DNA of 64,000 bases from Protula sp. h YS-2021 (GCA_949752745.1 OX457026.1:72605091-72669090), one strand, 5' to 3'. Positions 45,201-55,251 are shown, numbered from the stretch's first letter. The notes: generated by a model from the letters alone, not told the origin. Translations and numbers: made by a program.

Positions 45201-48200
45201 ATGGTGGGATGTATTTCACAGCCAGCAAAATTAACCAATCAGTACACTCTCGTTATACCGTTGACTTGTTGTTCAGGTTGTCTGTAAACAATACCACTCC
45301 AAAAAATGACAAGAAATGATATAGCAAATAATCGAAATAACGGCTTTATGAGATGGCGAGGTGTGCCATAATTATGACTTTCTTGTGCTGATGTCAGAAG
45401 TATTTCTTTAACATCTGATTAATGGCAGATCTGGCTACTGTTTGCGGGTTTTTGGTGGTTAGCCGGCCGTTTCTAAACCTCTCTAGTACACGTTTTGAGG
45501 GTATGAGCCAAAGCGAACGCATGCAGGTACATCTAAGTGAATTTTCGGTGTAAAAAATCGTTTAGACTATTTGTTATAATAAATGCTTGCAACTGGCCGA
45601 CACCGATTGCACTTTCCCCAGCCCTAGAGCCTTTGCATCCTGGTTGATTTTGTAAATCATTGATGATTTCTTGATCTTACTTCCAAATTTGTCTGTGAAT
45701 AGAACTGTAGTAAATCGCAAAAATCGCGTAACCAAAGGTCTCACAAATGTTAAAAGCGTTCTTTTCAAAGCGAATGGAAGACTTTTCATCGAACCACTTC
45801 TACGTTTGCAGTGTGTATTCTCTAGATAATCTTGCACTGGCAAAAAGTCATAAATTACCTGAATGGATTTTCTTCCTTTTTTAAGCTCTGAGACTTTTGG
45901 TCAAGTCACTTTCATTGACTACATCTCGATTGGTCACAGCGTCCTTTAACATTGTTATGTTATTTCTTAAGAAGTTAAGCTTGCATGGATCATTTTACTC
46001 CGTAAAGGTTGAAAAAATGAGATTATTTCCTCAAAGAAAAGTGTTAAATTCCGGTACGGGATATTACTGGATAATAAAATCCCAAGTGAAGTGCAGTGCG
46101 GCCGATTTGTGGCACAACTGTCGCAAAAACCAGTAATGACTGATGTGAACGTGTCTGACTGTGTGATTCATTTTACAGGACTACTATCAGAGTGGGCGCA
46201 TGTTGGTGAAGATGGCGGAAGCCATAGGGCGTGTGGTGCTGGCCGGCAGAGAAATGACCAGGCTCGCAGGGTAAACTCGCCTTGATATCGTGCCATAATG
46301 GCTATGAAACATATTGATTAGAGTTCTAGAAGAAAGTCTAAGGATGAAGTGCTAAGCTGTACTCATCTTATAGTATGCAATAAATCTGGGGCGTGTTGTT
46401 AACAGCAGCTGAAGTACACGAATATTATAAATACATGCACTTGGTTCGAAACTTACGTGTAAAGTATTGTGGTAAAAAAATTCTGTGCTGTGAATGGTTG
46501 CTGCTATAATCTGAAGTATCTTTGAAAGTTTTGATTGAGGAGAAAATGCGAGACTTTGAGAGTGACTTTCTGAAATAACGACTGAACTGTTGTGCTTATG
46601 TATAAATATAGAGACCCATGTCAATCGAGACAACAGTTGTGTTACAACCCCCCTCCACCCGAAGTCTAATAATACGCCTTTTTAATTAGATTATATGTTA
46701 ATGTTATCCCTGATTCATTACCAGAAATTGTTAAACAAAAGTCTTGATTGGTCCCATCTGCATCAGAAGTCAACTCATGTGCGACACGCGATGTTATTCA
46801 GGTTTGCAGCACGTGTGACAGAATTCAGTCAAGTGTTGGATGAGTTAAATGCGGGGAAGTACGAGCGGACTATGGTTGTCACAGAAAACAGTGGCTCACA
46901 GAGTACGTATACGCCATACCCATGGGCAGGTCTTAATTTTTAGATTTATGTATCTTATGCTTATATTTTTAAAAATTGCGTAACATTTTCAAAAAATGCT
47001 TCATACGGTGTTTTAAATTTCATTTCAATACTAACAACGGAATTAACAAATAAACAGAGTATGACCAACAAAAACGGCTAAGCACAGTGAAGTACGCCTT
47101 ATCTGTTTCACAAAAAAGGTTCGATAAATTCTTGTATTTGATTTTTTTTCAGATCACCTAGAAACAGATGTTTTCAAACCAGGCACTGGCACCATTGTCA
47201 AGAAGGACCACGTCATCAGGTTATTTATGTTATTGTTGTGGCTTAACAATGTGCTTGTTTCGGTGACATTTTTTCACGAATTAATTTAGGCCTACATTTC
47301 TCACAGATCTGACGTGTAAACACGGTGGAAACTTAGATGTATTAAATAGAGTTTTCCGAATTAATTAGAAATAGTAACTGTTCGTATCTACGTTTCTAAG
47401 CATTTTTCCAGCTCGTTTATTGCGTGAAGTATAATTCCTTTTCTTTTCTACGATGAATTGATCGGTAGCAGTAAGGAGTTGCCATGAATTTCTTGACAAA
47501 ATTTGTATAATTTCAGATTTGAAAAGGTACCGCTGGTCACACCAAATGGAGATGTACTGGTGAAAGAGCTCAATTTTGAGGTAAAACAGTGAGAACTTAA
47601 ATGCACCTTTTTTTAAGCTTTATCTTGTATTTGTAACCTGGTCTGATTGTAAAAAGTTTCTCATCTGTTCTCTCATCAGCATAGAAGTCATGTTACCGAG
47701 AGAAATATGCTGAAAAGTGTGAAATAAATAGTGTTCTGTTGTATGCGGTTATAGAAACCTGTCTAAACAAAGTATACTGTCAGTGATCCTGTTGTTCTTT
47801 TTTTTGTGTGTGTAATTTAAATTTGTTTCGGCTTCCAAATGACTGTGGCATATATCGTGATATTTTAGGTGAAGTCAGGCCAGAACGTGTTGGTGTGCGG
47901 CCCGAATGGCTGCGGTAAGAGCTCGCTGTTCAGGATTCTTGGTGAGGTGAGAACCTATCTGCTCCCTGGGCTTCTTATTCCACACCATGTGCAGTGTCAT
48001 GTTTTTAATCATTCCCTTTCATTCTTTTTATTTATATATTTATTTATTTATTTATTTATTTTTTTTTTTTGTTCTTTGTTTAATTATTTTTCAAGTATTT
48101 GTTCACCGCTTACTTTAAGATTAGTGCCAATCACTGTAAAACCACATGGTGTAATCTGTCGTGAGATAATTAACTGCTTTAGAACCAGCTATTCCTTGTA

Positions 48201-50267
48201 CCAAAAAAAACTTATTTTTTAACAGCTGTGGCCATTGTTCGGAGGGACCTTGACCAAACCTGACGGAAAGTACTTGTTCTACGTACCACAGGTGAGTGTA
48301 ATTACGCCCAAAAACCATTACTAATTTTGTCTGGTGAAGTTTTCGGGTTTGTTCTAATTATATAATATAGCCATAGATGTTTTAGGGAAGAATAGTGTTT
48401 TCTTGTGGGTTGGTTTCCATGTAGAAGGTTAAGGGCCACAGAAGTATTCTAGTAGAGTAGATTGTGTCACGACTAGGTGTACTGATCACTGTTTGATACC
48501 GGTATTTCTGACTGCGTAACTCTCCAAGTACTGTCCTCCTTAGACTGTTTTGAAATTATTCAGAGGGAGAAATGTTTATTTTTGTACAGAGACCTTACAT
48601 GACCCTGGGCACACTTCGAGACCAGGTGATTTACCCGGACGAGAAGAACGAGATGTTGAAGAAAGGGGTGACGGACCGCGATCTCGAGAGTACCCTGGCT
48701 AAGGTGCAGCTCTCCTACATCTTGGAGCGCGAGGGAGGCTGGGATGCTGTTCAGGACTGGATGGACGTACTCAGCGGCGGTGAAAAGCAGAGAATTGCGG
48801 TACGTATATATATACCAACTGCAGAATTTGGCGGAGAAAAGAGAAAATAGGGCATAATATTAATTTATTTTGAGTACCATGTCAGAAAAAATCATGTGAG
48901 ATAAATGTTGGGGTGTGCTTGATTTTTCGTAATGAGGGGTGACTTCTACGCGCTCAGTTTATTTATGCGATCGACCGTGTGTCGGTCCGTCATCAACAAC
49001 TTGTTAACACGATAACTTAAAAACTGCTGCAAGGATTTTAATGAAACTTGGTATATCACTTCTATGGGAACAAACACAGATCGGTATTGTAAATGGGCCA
49101 GGTTCGTCCAAGGAAAATGCACCAACTGGATTTGGAAAATTTCAGCTCTTGATTGACTATTGATGGCCGTGTTTAACTGATGGGGAGCCTGTGGGGTATA
49201 TGTGGGCTATGCACACTGCTCTAGTTGAGATTATTTTCTATAAAAATCAAGTTATCTGTATCTTTGAAGTGAGTGTGACTGGAATGGGATTTATACCAAT
49301 CCAGGAACAGGATATGCTATAAGCGAGGAACCCTGAAAAACAGTAAGCATTTAGCAACTAAAAAAAAAGTGCTGTCGTTCGCAACCATTGTTTTGTGATT
49401 TTCTGTTACCTTGTATTGGAAAATAGTTTCCACAGAGCATGAGATATTAAGCCATTGGCGCGTAAACCGCGTCGATCTTGTTTGTAGATGGCGCGATTGT
49501 TTTATCACAAGCCACAGTTCGCTATCCTGGACGAGTGCACGAGCGCCGTGAGCGTCGATGTCGAGGGCTTCATGTATCAACACTGCCGCGAGGTGAGCAC
49601 CGGCTCCCTCCCCCTCTGCATATGACCCGCTGTCATAAACATATCTCTATTTAAATCTACCGCTGTTGTAACTGATTTAGTTGCAGCTGCTTTCATTTCG
49701 ACTACTTTGATAAGTTTTGAAAGGTTGTTTCTATTTTATGATGAATTGGATCTATTGTGCGATATGTTATCAAGATTTACTTGTCTTGAAACTGATATGA
49801 GTGTGGTCTTTATTAAAAATATGACATATATTTCAGGTGGGAATTACACTGTTCACAGTTTCACACAGGAAGTCACTATGGAAACACCACGAGGTAAAAT
49901 TTGTCACAGTATTACACTTTCCTATTTACGTTATAACATGGAAATACCAAATATTGAAAGCCCTTCAAAATATTGAAAGCATTTAAATCGAGATAAAAAA
50001 ATGTTTGCCTTTTCATTCGATATGGTTTCAATTTGTAAAATTGTAAATTCCCCCCCCCCACCATCCCCTGGTTCGAAATTTTAAAAATCTCAGGAATAAA
50101 AACGCGGTAGTCAGACAAGCAACTCCCCCCCCCCTCCTTCCCTTACTTCAGAACTGAGACCACCTTCAGGCAAATGTTTTCGTTTTCAGTATTACCTGCA
50201 CATGGATGGGCGCGGCTCGTTTGTGTTCAGGGAGATCACTGAGGACACGCAGGAGTTTGGATCCTAG
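30533..50267 (+). CDS. ABCD3: ABCD3 (PMP70), peroxisomal half-ABC transporter, complete 23-exon gene
   Basis: Exons: 30533-30648, 37933-37969, 39054-39152, 39405-39493, 39853-39922, 40206-40232, 40469-40539, 41029-41152, 41950-42006, 42250-42302, 42446-42605, 43954-44023, 44772-44869, 46179-46270, 46802-46902, 47153-47219, 47517-47580, 47869-47946, 48226-48291, 48590-48799, 49488-49592, 49837-49893, 50190-50267. Total 1,989 nt, 662 residues, close to the human protein (659). All introns are GT-AG and all phases join. The N-terminal half is the transmembrane domain with the EAA-like motif [15 protein letters not shown]. The C-terminal ATPase has Walker A GPNGCGKS (476-483), signature LSGGEKQR (574-581), Walker B FAILDE (594-599) and switch His 628. 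The family dimerises in the peroxisome membrane and imports branched-chain and other acyl-CoAs and bile-acid precursors. No inactivating change seen. Confidence 0.97.
30880..31181. mobile_element. TA-target MITE, 302 bp (family 2) in ABCD3 intron 1
   Basis: Perfect 16-bp terminal inverted repeats AGCCAATTCGCACTTT, flanked by TA on both sides (ccaTA|, |TActag). Internal aaagaaatgataaggg and its inverted partner ccctatcatttcttt extend the hairpin. No coding capacity. Confidence 0.85.
31435..31900. repeat. Two direct ~130-bp repeat units, the second split by a MITE
   Basis: Units share ca.gcgttgcacacctccaata, gctctctctgtg.aagaaa and cgtacaaacttaccactata. Unit 2 is interrupted at 31,705-31,854. 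Confidence 0.75.
31705..31854. mobile_element. 150-bp MITE with 6-bp target duplication
   Basis: Ends AGGGTTCGCGttgg and ccagcGCGAACCTTG are inverted repeats. AGTTAC flanks it on both sides (31,699-31,704 and 31,855-31,860), and the neighbouring repeat unit supplies the empty site (agtggctgagat). Confidence 0.8.
32446..33209. repeat. 180-bp satellite, 4.2 units, in ABCD3 intron 1
   Basis: Unit starts at 32,446, 32,626, 32,806 and 32,986, with a partial unit from 33,166. Copies differ at only a few positions (for example cct-t/a-cagccc and attg-c/t-caaaat), so the amplification is recent. It is preceded by a tgtccgtccgtctg tract. Confidence 0.95.
33680..33980. repeat. Dispersed repeat with gtccgtccg tract
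   Basis: cccctcgcccaactttgttggcgaagggg is a palindromic head, then a cgtccgtctatctgtccgtcc tract and two copies of ..gt.ttgt.tgcacaactcctccgaggagg. No frame supported. Confidence 0.55.
34013..34356. mobile_element. TA-target MITE (family 1, copy 2)
   Basis: Ends acccaaatcacactttgtgtgtt and aacacccaaagtgtgttttggctga, TA on each flank. It shares internal accgggtaaaaa and the gttccgagtatgagctg segment with the copy at 9398-9758, which lies in inverted orientation. Confidence 0.8.
34460..34806. mobile_element. Diverged family-2 MITE
   Basis: The right end gtccgaaagtacgaattggct matches the family-2 terminus; internal acgaaatgatagagaaaac and ccttaccatttctttata correspond to that family. The left terminus is badly mutated, so its start is approximate. 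Confidence 0.5.
35270..35515. repeat. Two diverged ~110-bp direct repeats
   Basis: Each has aaggtcactttcgag.c.aaaaccggaagttg, then ctttat.tcgaaaa..gtaagaga. Part of the same style of degenerate tandem repeat as 6.7-7.1 kb. Confidence 0.6.
35927..36183. mobile_element. 257-bp hairpin MITE
   Basis: Inverted ends of about 45 bp, CAATTGAAGGGGTCCATGCA...: the left and right arms are nearly perfect complements, extending through the ataactTGATAACT/agttatcaag segment. No coding capacity. Confidence 0.85.
36250..37061. mobile_element. 812-bp non-autonomous element with CCCCGGGG palindromes
   Basis: Inverted termini TACCGGGaGTTTCCGAAAAG / tttttttCGGAAACcCCCGGTA. Inside are repeated agaagccccggggcttct palindromes (near 36,287, 36,318, 36,930 and 36,968), poly-C tracts (36,748 and 36,896) and a ~150-bp direct duplication (36,384-36,530 and 36,605-36,750). 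Confidence 0.75.
37212..37386. mobile_element. 175-bp near-perfect hairpin element
   Basis: Arms of about 50 bp (gtaatac.tcattctgagtgcg...aatattg...tgcct) complement each other, enclosing a second GC-rich stem, ggaccttccccttcggggtcggtcc. It ends about 550 bp before ABCD3 exon 2. Confidence 0.85.
37933..37969 (+). CDS. ABCD3: ABCD3 exon 2 (37-nt microexon)
   Basis: Acceptor ttttgtag, donor gtaagt. Its first base completes a Lys codon and it adds [12 protein letters not shown], bringing exon 3 into frame. The variable hydrophilic linker at this point differs between species. Skipping it would need an acceptor 2 nt inside exon 3. Confidence 0.75.
37990..39050. other. ABCD3 intron 2, nothing recognised
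   Basis: AT-rich with short chance frames. A frame running into exon 3 (38,808-39,053) has no start or homology and is taken as intronic. Confidence 0.6.
39054..39152 (+). CDS. ABCD3: ABCD3 exon 3
   Basis: 33 codons starting [20 protein letters not shown], containing the conserved KKERA.VD..FF.R block ahead of transmembrane helix 1. Acceptor cttttccag, donor gtatgt. Confidence 0.97.
39405..39493 (+). CDS. ABCD3: ABCD3 exon 4
   Basis: [20 protein letters not shown]: transmembrane helix 1 and the [12 protein letters not shown] loop conserved in ABCD proteins. Phase 0 to 2. Confidence 0.97.
39853..39922 (+). CDS. ABCD3: ABCD3 exon 5
   Basis: [20 protein letters not shown] plus MPA, the helix before transmembrane segment 2. 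Donor gtaagt. Confidence 0.95.
40206..40232 (+). CDS. ABCD3: ABCD3 exon 6 (27-nt microexon)
   Basis: Nine codons ISLVNNVLK matching a conserved family segment; acceptor cttgttccag, donor gtaaaa, phase 0 at both ends. Confidence 0.93.
40469..40539 (+). CDS. ABCD3: ABCD3 exon 7
   Basis: [20 protein letters not shown], the N.ELKL.FR.RL..YLY.. block of the cytosolic loop. Phase 0 to 2. Confidence 0.96.
41029..41152 (+). CDS. ABCD3: ABCD3 exon 8
   Basis: [20 protein letters not shown] and following LTQDVDKLC, the highly conserved [17 protein letters not shown] loop of ABCD transporters. Confidence 0.98.
41340..41700. repeat. Short tandem duplication with G-runs in ABCD3 intron 8
   Basis: Two or three units share cg.gctagat.tatgaaag.cgggg, then gaac..ccaatatttgaag.atatat.gtgtagttg. 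An 18-base G-run lies at about 41,610. Confidence 0.6.
41950..42006 (+). CDS. ABCD3: ABCD3 exon 9
   Basis: [19 protein letters not shown], part of the transmembrane domain. Acceptor tttttcag, donor gtaagt. Confidence 0.96.
42150..42209. repeat. (AAT)n microsatellite in ABCD3 intron 9
   Basis: About 19-20 uninterrupted ataataat units, ending 40 bp upstream of exon 10. Confidence 0.95.
42250..42302 (+). CDS. ABCD3: ABCD3 exon 10
   Basis: [17 protein letters not shown], a transmembrane helix. An (AAT)n microsatellite lies about 40 bp upstream of its acceptor. Confidence 0.95.
42446..42605 (+). CDS. ABCD3: ABCD3 exon 11 (EAA-like motif)
   Basis: [20 protein letters not shown] then [20 protein letters not shown]. 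The [12 protein letters not shown] motif is the cytosolic coupling segment that contacts the ATPase domain in this family. Confidence 0.98.
43435..43735 (+). repeat. Dispersed ~290-bp repeat in ABCD3 intron 11
   Basis: ttattccccacagggaatat, a ggtcggtctg tract, cttgttaacacgataactta, aaggattttaatgaaacttgg, tggtattgtaaatgggtcagg and ttcagctcttgatt. It closely matches the copy at 48,950-49,225 and the reverse complement of the 5.1-5.5 kb array. Confidence 0.85.
43954..44023 (+). CDS. ABCD3: ABCD3 exon 12
   Basis: [20 protein letters not shown] then IAK; donor gtaagt leaves one base of a Tyr codon. Confidence 0.96.
44772..44869 (+). CDS. ABCD3: ABCD3 exon 13
   Basis: Completes Tyr, then [20 protein letters not shown]: the last transmembrane helix and its loop. 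Donor gtaaca. Confidence 0.95.
46179..46270 (+). CDS. ABCD3: ABCD3 exon 14
   Basis: [20 protein letters not shown] then [10 protein letters not shown]; the conserved LAGRE.TRLAG segment runs into exon 15. Donor read as gg|gtaaac to keep phase. Confidence 0.96.
46802..46902 (+). CDS. ABCD3: ABCD3 exon 15
   Basis: [20 protein letters not shown] then ERTMV, the helix linking membrane and ATPase domains. Donor gtacgt, phase 1 after 33 codons. Confidence 0.95.
47153..47219 (+). CDS. ABCD3: ABCD3 exon 16
   Basis: [20 protein letters not shown] plus I: variable linker before the ATPase domain. Acceptor gattttttttcag. Confidence 0.92.
47517..47580 (+). CDS. ABCD3: ABCD3 exon 17
   Basis: [20 protein letters not shown] plus E: the A-loop strand ([11 protein letters not shown]) that opens the ATPase domain. 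Confidence 0.97.
47869..47946 (+). CDS. ABCD3: ABCD3 exon 18 (Walker A)
   Basis: [20 protein letters not shown] then FRILGE. The P-loop GPNGCGKS is intact. Donor gtgaga. Confidence 0.98.
48030..48075. repeat. (ATTT)n/poly-T tract in ABCD3 intron 18
   Basis: tttatttatatatttatttatttatttattt then a T-run. Confidence 0.85.
48226..48291 (+). CDS. ABCD3: ABCD3 exon 19
   Basis: [20 protein letters not shown] then PQ; the Q-loop glutamine is the last codon. Donor gtgagt. Confidence 0.97.
48590..48799 (+). CDS. ABCD3: ABCD3 exon 20 (signature motif)
   Basis: 70 codons from [18 protein letters not shown] to the ABC signature [10 protein letters not shown], with the conserved [22 protein letters not shown]-richer than the flanks, as expected for conserved coding sequence. 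Confidence 0.98.
48950..49225 (+). repeat. Second copy of the dispersed ~290-bp repeat, ABCD3 intron 20
   Basis: Same order of landmarks as 43,435-43,735, with a shortened 5' end; clear within tgttaacacgataacttaa ... aaaatgcaccaactgga. Confidence 0.85.
49488..49592 (+). CDS. ABCD3: ABCD3 exon 21 (Walker B)
   Basis: [20 protein letters not shown] then VSVDVEGF: Walker B Asp, catalytic Glu and D-loop all intact. Confidence 0.98.
49837..49893 (+). CDS. ABCD3: ABCD3 exon 22 (H-loop)
   Basis: [19 protein letters not shown]: contains the switch histidine in VSHR. Acceptor atatttcag, donor gtaaaa. Confidence 0.97.
50190..50267 (+). CDS. ABCD3: ABCD3 exon 23 (stop)
   Basis: [20 protein letters not shown] then QEFGS and TAG. 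The FGS ending matches the family. Confidence 0.97.
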   Translation, partial: YYLHMDGRGSFVFREITEDTQEFGS

Positions 50268-50492
50268 GACGTCGTAAGTTGACTTCTGTGATGCCGTCAT
50301 GCCAGGGATGTCAATTAATGGTTCTAAAGAACTTGTGTGGAGGGTGAAGGCCGTTTTTTGGTGTTGGCTACATCCCCGTTGTTCAAATTGATTTGATTAT
50401 TTTGGGTTGTTTTTGAAATCAAAGCTAAGTTTGCATATATGTAATATGTATGCGTAAAGAAATATATGTAAAATTTGAAACATTAGATATAA

Positions 50493-50707
50493 AATAAAAT
50501 CTTTACAGTTCAAGACAAGATAGTGTATAGAAAATAATATGCTCATATATTAAGAATTGCAAATAATTTTTTTCCCGTTTTAATTGCTGTTCCTTGGTCT
50601 GAGGTCAATGGATTTCATGTATAAGGTTGAGTTGTTTGTAAATCGATCTCGGGGATGTATGCCTTTAGTGAGAAAAAAAGCATATTGGCTGTACGGCGTA
50701 CAATAAA
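50493..50707 (+). promoter_or_regulatory. Candidate polyadenylation signals of ABCD3
   Basis: AATAAA at 50,493-50,498 and again at 50,702-50,707, within 450 bp of the stop codon. Which one is used cannot be told from the sequence; a further AATAAA lies near 51,888. Confidence 0.45.
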
Positions 50708-50709
50708 CG

Positions 50710-52550
50710 GAAGAGCCTACATGATTATTCCGTAACAGGGCATAAACTGTGATAGAATTTGATTTGCTCTTCTTTCTGCTGGCAGATTTTAAACACTTTC
50801 AACTTCTTGAATAAGATCCTTAAAAGTTTTCAATGATTTTTTTTATTATTGTTTAACACAAACACAAAATAGACAATCCGTAAAATTTTCTACTTTTCTA
50901 AAATACTTTCTGAGGTTTTTAAATGTTTATGGTTTTATTACCGCGTTAGATAAGTACTGTAAATATTAACCTCCAAAGATCTGTACAGCAGCAATATGTA
51001 TGTTAATTTTAATTAAGTGAAACAACAACAAAGTCGAACATTTGGCCTCATTGTAAAGCGATATTTTGCAAGTAAGATTTAATGAACTTCTCAACTGATT
51101 CGCAAACATTTTTAGTTCAGTTGCTACTGAACTGAAAATGTGTGGCCGAGGTCAATACGATTTGGAGTTATTTTAGTGTAGGAACAACTGATTGTGAATA
51201 ATGTAGTCAAGAAATCACAGAAAGAGCTTAAGATGATTTACACGATATCGCGAGTACTGCAGATGTCTTCCATGCTATTAAACTTCAAAGAGTGAACGGA
51301 AGAGTGAACTTGTCCCTAATTACGAGGTGCTTCGCACCATTGCTATTTTTCTGTGATGGCTGTATTAAAATGTGTATTATGATTTGTAAAATATTTGTCT
51401 TATGGTAGAATTGGTGTAACGTAAAACATGCATATAAACCACGCCATTTCATGATTTTTACGAATTTTTATGAGCACTAAAATGTTTTGCAGGTGGGTTT
51501 AAACTTCAGACTTTGACAGATAGTTAATCCTGTTTGTATTTTTATACCCACTCTACCAAAAGTTTTAATTGTGTTCACTTTTAAATATTAGCTATATAAT
51601 TACATAATGATATGAAAATGATATGTATGTTACTTGTGTTTAAATATTGTAAATAATTTAAATGTTATTGAAGTGGTTTTGTAACTTAAACAATTAAGTT
51701 TTGAACGATTGTTGATCGCTGACTTGCGCAAGTTGCGTCCCTTGTTTGATTTAGGAAATACCATAATTTTCTTGTGATCGGCTGGAAAGTTAGTGTTACG
51801 TGGTGTTGACACCGTTCATTCATTCAGTTTAGAAATGGCTTTGAATTGAGAAATCATATATTATTTTCATCAACATAACACTCCAAAAATAAATAGAAGA
51901 AAATTTCGTTATCACTTGCATTTTTATTCACGTTGATATTTTATTTGCCGCCGCCCCCCCCCCCCCCTCCCCGCCTGTAATGTTGCGTTTGTGTGTGACA
52001 TATGTCAAGTATTGACGCGTACAAAGTATTTAAGGGATTTGGTTTCTTTCTTGCACGAATTAAAACCATCTATTGGAGACGTGCGGTTATTCTTCGTTCT
52101 GAAAAATTGTGAAAACAATGAAAAAATGTCATTTCGGCTGCGGTTTGTGGGATATTTTCTGGGCGCCTTATTTCAGTAGGTGCTCAAGCAATTCGGTTTC
52201 TCTTTTTCACCTTCGTGCTTGTTTACATTGATTCCGTGATATTATTAAATTGACCCGAGCTTCAAAGTAAAATAACTAATAAATGTGAAATATTAAAACT
52301 GTATTGCAAAACTGGAGATGCGAATATAACCAATGTTCAAATCCCCATCATATAAAATTATACTCGAAGACATTAGTGCACTCCATTTTTCCTTCTCCCA
52401 CCCCAACCCCTCAACATTCCTCGTATCTTAGGCACGATCTCAGGACCACCACAGTTGTTTCTAAAGACTAATTGTCAAGTAAATGAGCCGCTTCTTTTTC
52501 TATGCCTTGGCCTAACTGGTCCAGGAAAGGGTAATGTTTTTTACTTGACC
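50710..52550. other. ABCD3 downstream region, no gene seen
   Basis: AT-rich, with a poly-C tract at 51,954-51,967. No coding or structured element supported. Confidence 0.6.
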
Positions 52551-53300
52551 TGCCGTGCGTAACGTTTTCATTGTGAGTACTATGGTCGGATGTTGATGAA
52601 ACTAGGTATCAGTATCTTGTTCTGATCAGGTTTTCCTGCACTTGGTCAGTCTTTTAAGGTAGACGGACTTAAGATCTTTACCTTCGGCACTGCAAGCAGG
52701 GGGTGGCTCTTGCGCATGTAATTCTGCCAAAAGCGTTTGAACGAATTTTGATGAAACTCGGTGTACGGATAACCTTCCCGGACGGTTTAAGTTGGGTGAC
52801 CTCGAGTTCTTATTCAAGGTCACTGCTGAGCCTCAATTCTTTATGTTCAACACTGTTGTTGGGACAGGTCGTGTGAACGCGATACAGCCAGTCCTGTGAA
52901 CATTTTTCGCTGAAAGAGTCATACAAGGTTGTATTGGACTTTAATTTTTCACGCTTAGCTCTGGAACGGAACTTCATGTGAGCAGTCAATATGAATGACT
53001 TCATGTGAATATCTAATTTTAATGACATTGAGCTGTCGCAAAAGGTCAATACTAAACTTTGAACTTCAAAATTGTAACATTGTCATTTATCTTCTAGAGT
53101 TGAGTTGGCATTTCACTTCAAAATTGTAACATTGTTATATTTATCTTCTTGAGCTGAGTTGGCATTTCATTGGTTTATTTCACTGACATTTCACTCAGCC
53201 ATTCGTGCTTCTACGGCCACTTTTCTACGGCCACATTCCCAAAGGCCACATCCCTACACGTTCAGTTGAGGAGGGCATCATGTTTTTGACTTGACCGTTT
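52550..53300. repeat. Diverged dispersed-repeat units and a 55-bp tandem duplication
   Basis: tgatgaaact.ggt segments (52,590 and 52,750) and aaggtcac resemble the gtccgtcc-type repeats. At 53,066-53,165 ttcaaaattgtaacattgt.at.tttatcttct is duplicated with gagttggcatttca, followed by short ctacggccac repeats. Confidence 0.55.
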
Positions 53301-54600
53301 GTCCATCCGTGCATAACGCTTTTCTTGTTAACTCGTTTCATAAACGTTCTTAATAGACAGACTTTTGCGTTTAATTATATTGCTAGAAAAAAAATATGGC
53401 GAAGTAAAAGAGCGCGAATAAATAGTAGCTAAAATGTTTAAAATGTATATGTTGCGCGTCCATAAAAATTATCGCGAGGTCATTTTAATGATCGCGAGAA
53501 AAAAAAATAAAATTTACTTCCTGTAGGTTTTGTATTGTGGTATATTTGCACAAAAATTGAAAACGTGTAGCTATATATTTTATTTTTTTCTCGCGTTCAT
53601 TTGAATGGCCTCGCGGCAGTTTTCTTTAGCCACACAACATTTACATTTCGTGTATTATTTAACTGTATATTTTGCGCTCTTTAATTTCTCCGTAACTTTT
53701 TCGCGCACATAATTAAACGTCTTTATGTTTTACCGAACGTTGTCTGAACATGGGTTTTATCACGAATTTGTAAAACCTCCTCTGGTCGGTCGCTTCTATG
53801 TAACATGTGTTAGAATGTAATTCGTAATTTTAGAACGCGAAAAGTTAATTATAGGGTACGATAATTTTTATTCATGCTACATTTTATTATTATTATTTTT
53901 TTTTTTTTTTTTTTCTGAAAATAAAACCACGTGCAGAAATTAATAGTGACTTGGATAACACAGAGCGTGGTTCGGGAAATAATTAAATATTTTCCCGTAT
54001 AATTGTACATTAATACCATAGCGATCAAAAATAAATGTAGGAGCGCGAACGCCATGAAATTTTTGTACAAATATACCGCCATAGTTTTGAGTTTTGGGAC
54101 AAATATACCACTACATGCGAACGCCACGCGTGCAGTAATGGCATTGTAATAGATGCAACAGTTACTATTATTTTAAAACCAGTTTGAAACCTTGTGTTAT
54201 TTGAAGATTGAAAAACATTATACCGTTCCTCATGTCCGGCGATGCCCAATAAAGTCACTCGGAAATACAGGTATTCTATGAAAACGTTAAAGCCAATGGT
54301 ACCATGATAAATCGTGCCATAAAATTGCATCGAAAAATGCATAAAAACTGGATTCTGGGAATGTTGCTGATTTAAAAATTATAAAGAAAAGGTACCGAAG
54401 TAACATTTTCCGCGCAGCAAATAATTAGAACCATTTGCAATAGTGAAAAAATACCGCTTCTGAGAAAAAAAAAGCGTTTTGTCCTGTTTTGTTCAGCCTC
54501 TTAGCTGATGACGGCCAGTTAGAGTCTCAGACAGTCTATCGACCAGAGTTTGACACAGAGTGCGGAAGCTCGAGCAAATTTTGCTACCATATGAAAATAA
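53300..54600. other. AT-rich spacer with cgcgag/cgcgaacgcc motifs
   Basis: Recurrent cgcgag and gcgaacgccatg motifs on both strands and a T-run at 53,888-53,910. No gene seen. Confidence 0.5.
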
Positions 54601-55198
54601 CGGAGTTTTTTGTGAAGATGGATGGTGTGGGGGAGGGGGGGAGGATAGGGGGTTGCTAGGTCATCTGTTCCGAACCAGGTAATTTATTTCATAATACTAT
54701 AGTCCTATTCTTTAAAAAAATGTATTTTAAACCAGACTTTTATACAACGACCTCAGTTTATATTTAAATAGAAAAATGCAATAGTGAAAGGAAGAATGCA
54801 GAGCGGTGCATTACTTCCAAGATCGCTATCTATAGCCCTCCACCCTACCCCAATAAAAAATAATAAAATAACAAGAAATAAACAAAACAAAAATTCCAGT
54901 ATGTCTTCCCCAATAAGTGAGAACGAAGACTTTTTTGCACAGAATGTCACACAGTATATATACTGGCACTTTGACACAGCTGAAACCGCCCCCACCCCTA
55001 CATGCGAATAAATATTACACTATTAAACTTCGTGTTTTCAAAAAAGAAAAAAAGGCAGAAGAAGGAGAAAAGTTTGACCGGGAAACTCATTACTTGGAGT
55101 GATTATTTCAAGTTTTAAATCACCCATCCTAGTGTGATCCTGCCCCTCATTTGACCCTTGTGCATAGACGTAACATTAAATCGCCACAAAAAATAACA

Positions 55199-55251
<53 letters not shown>

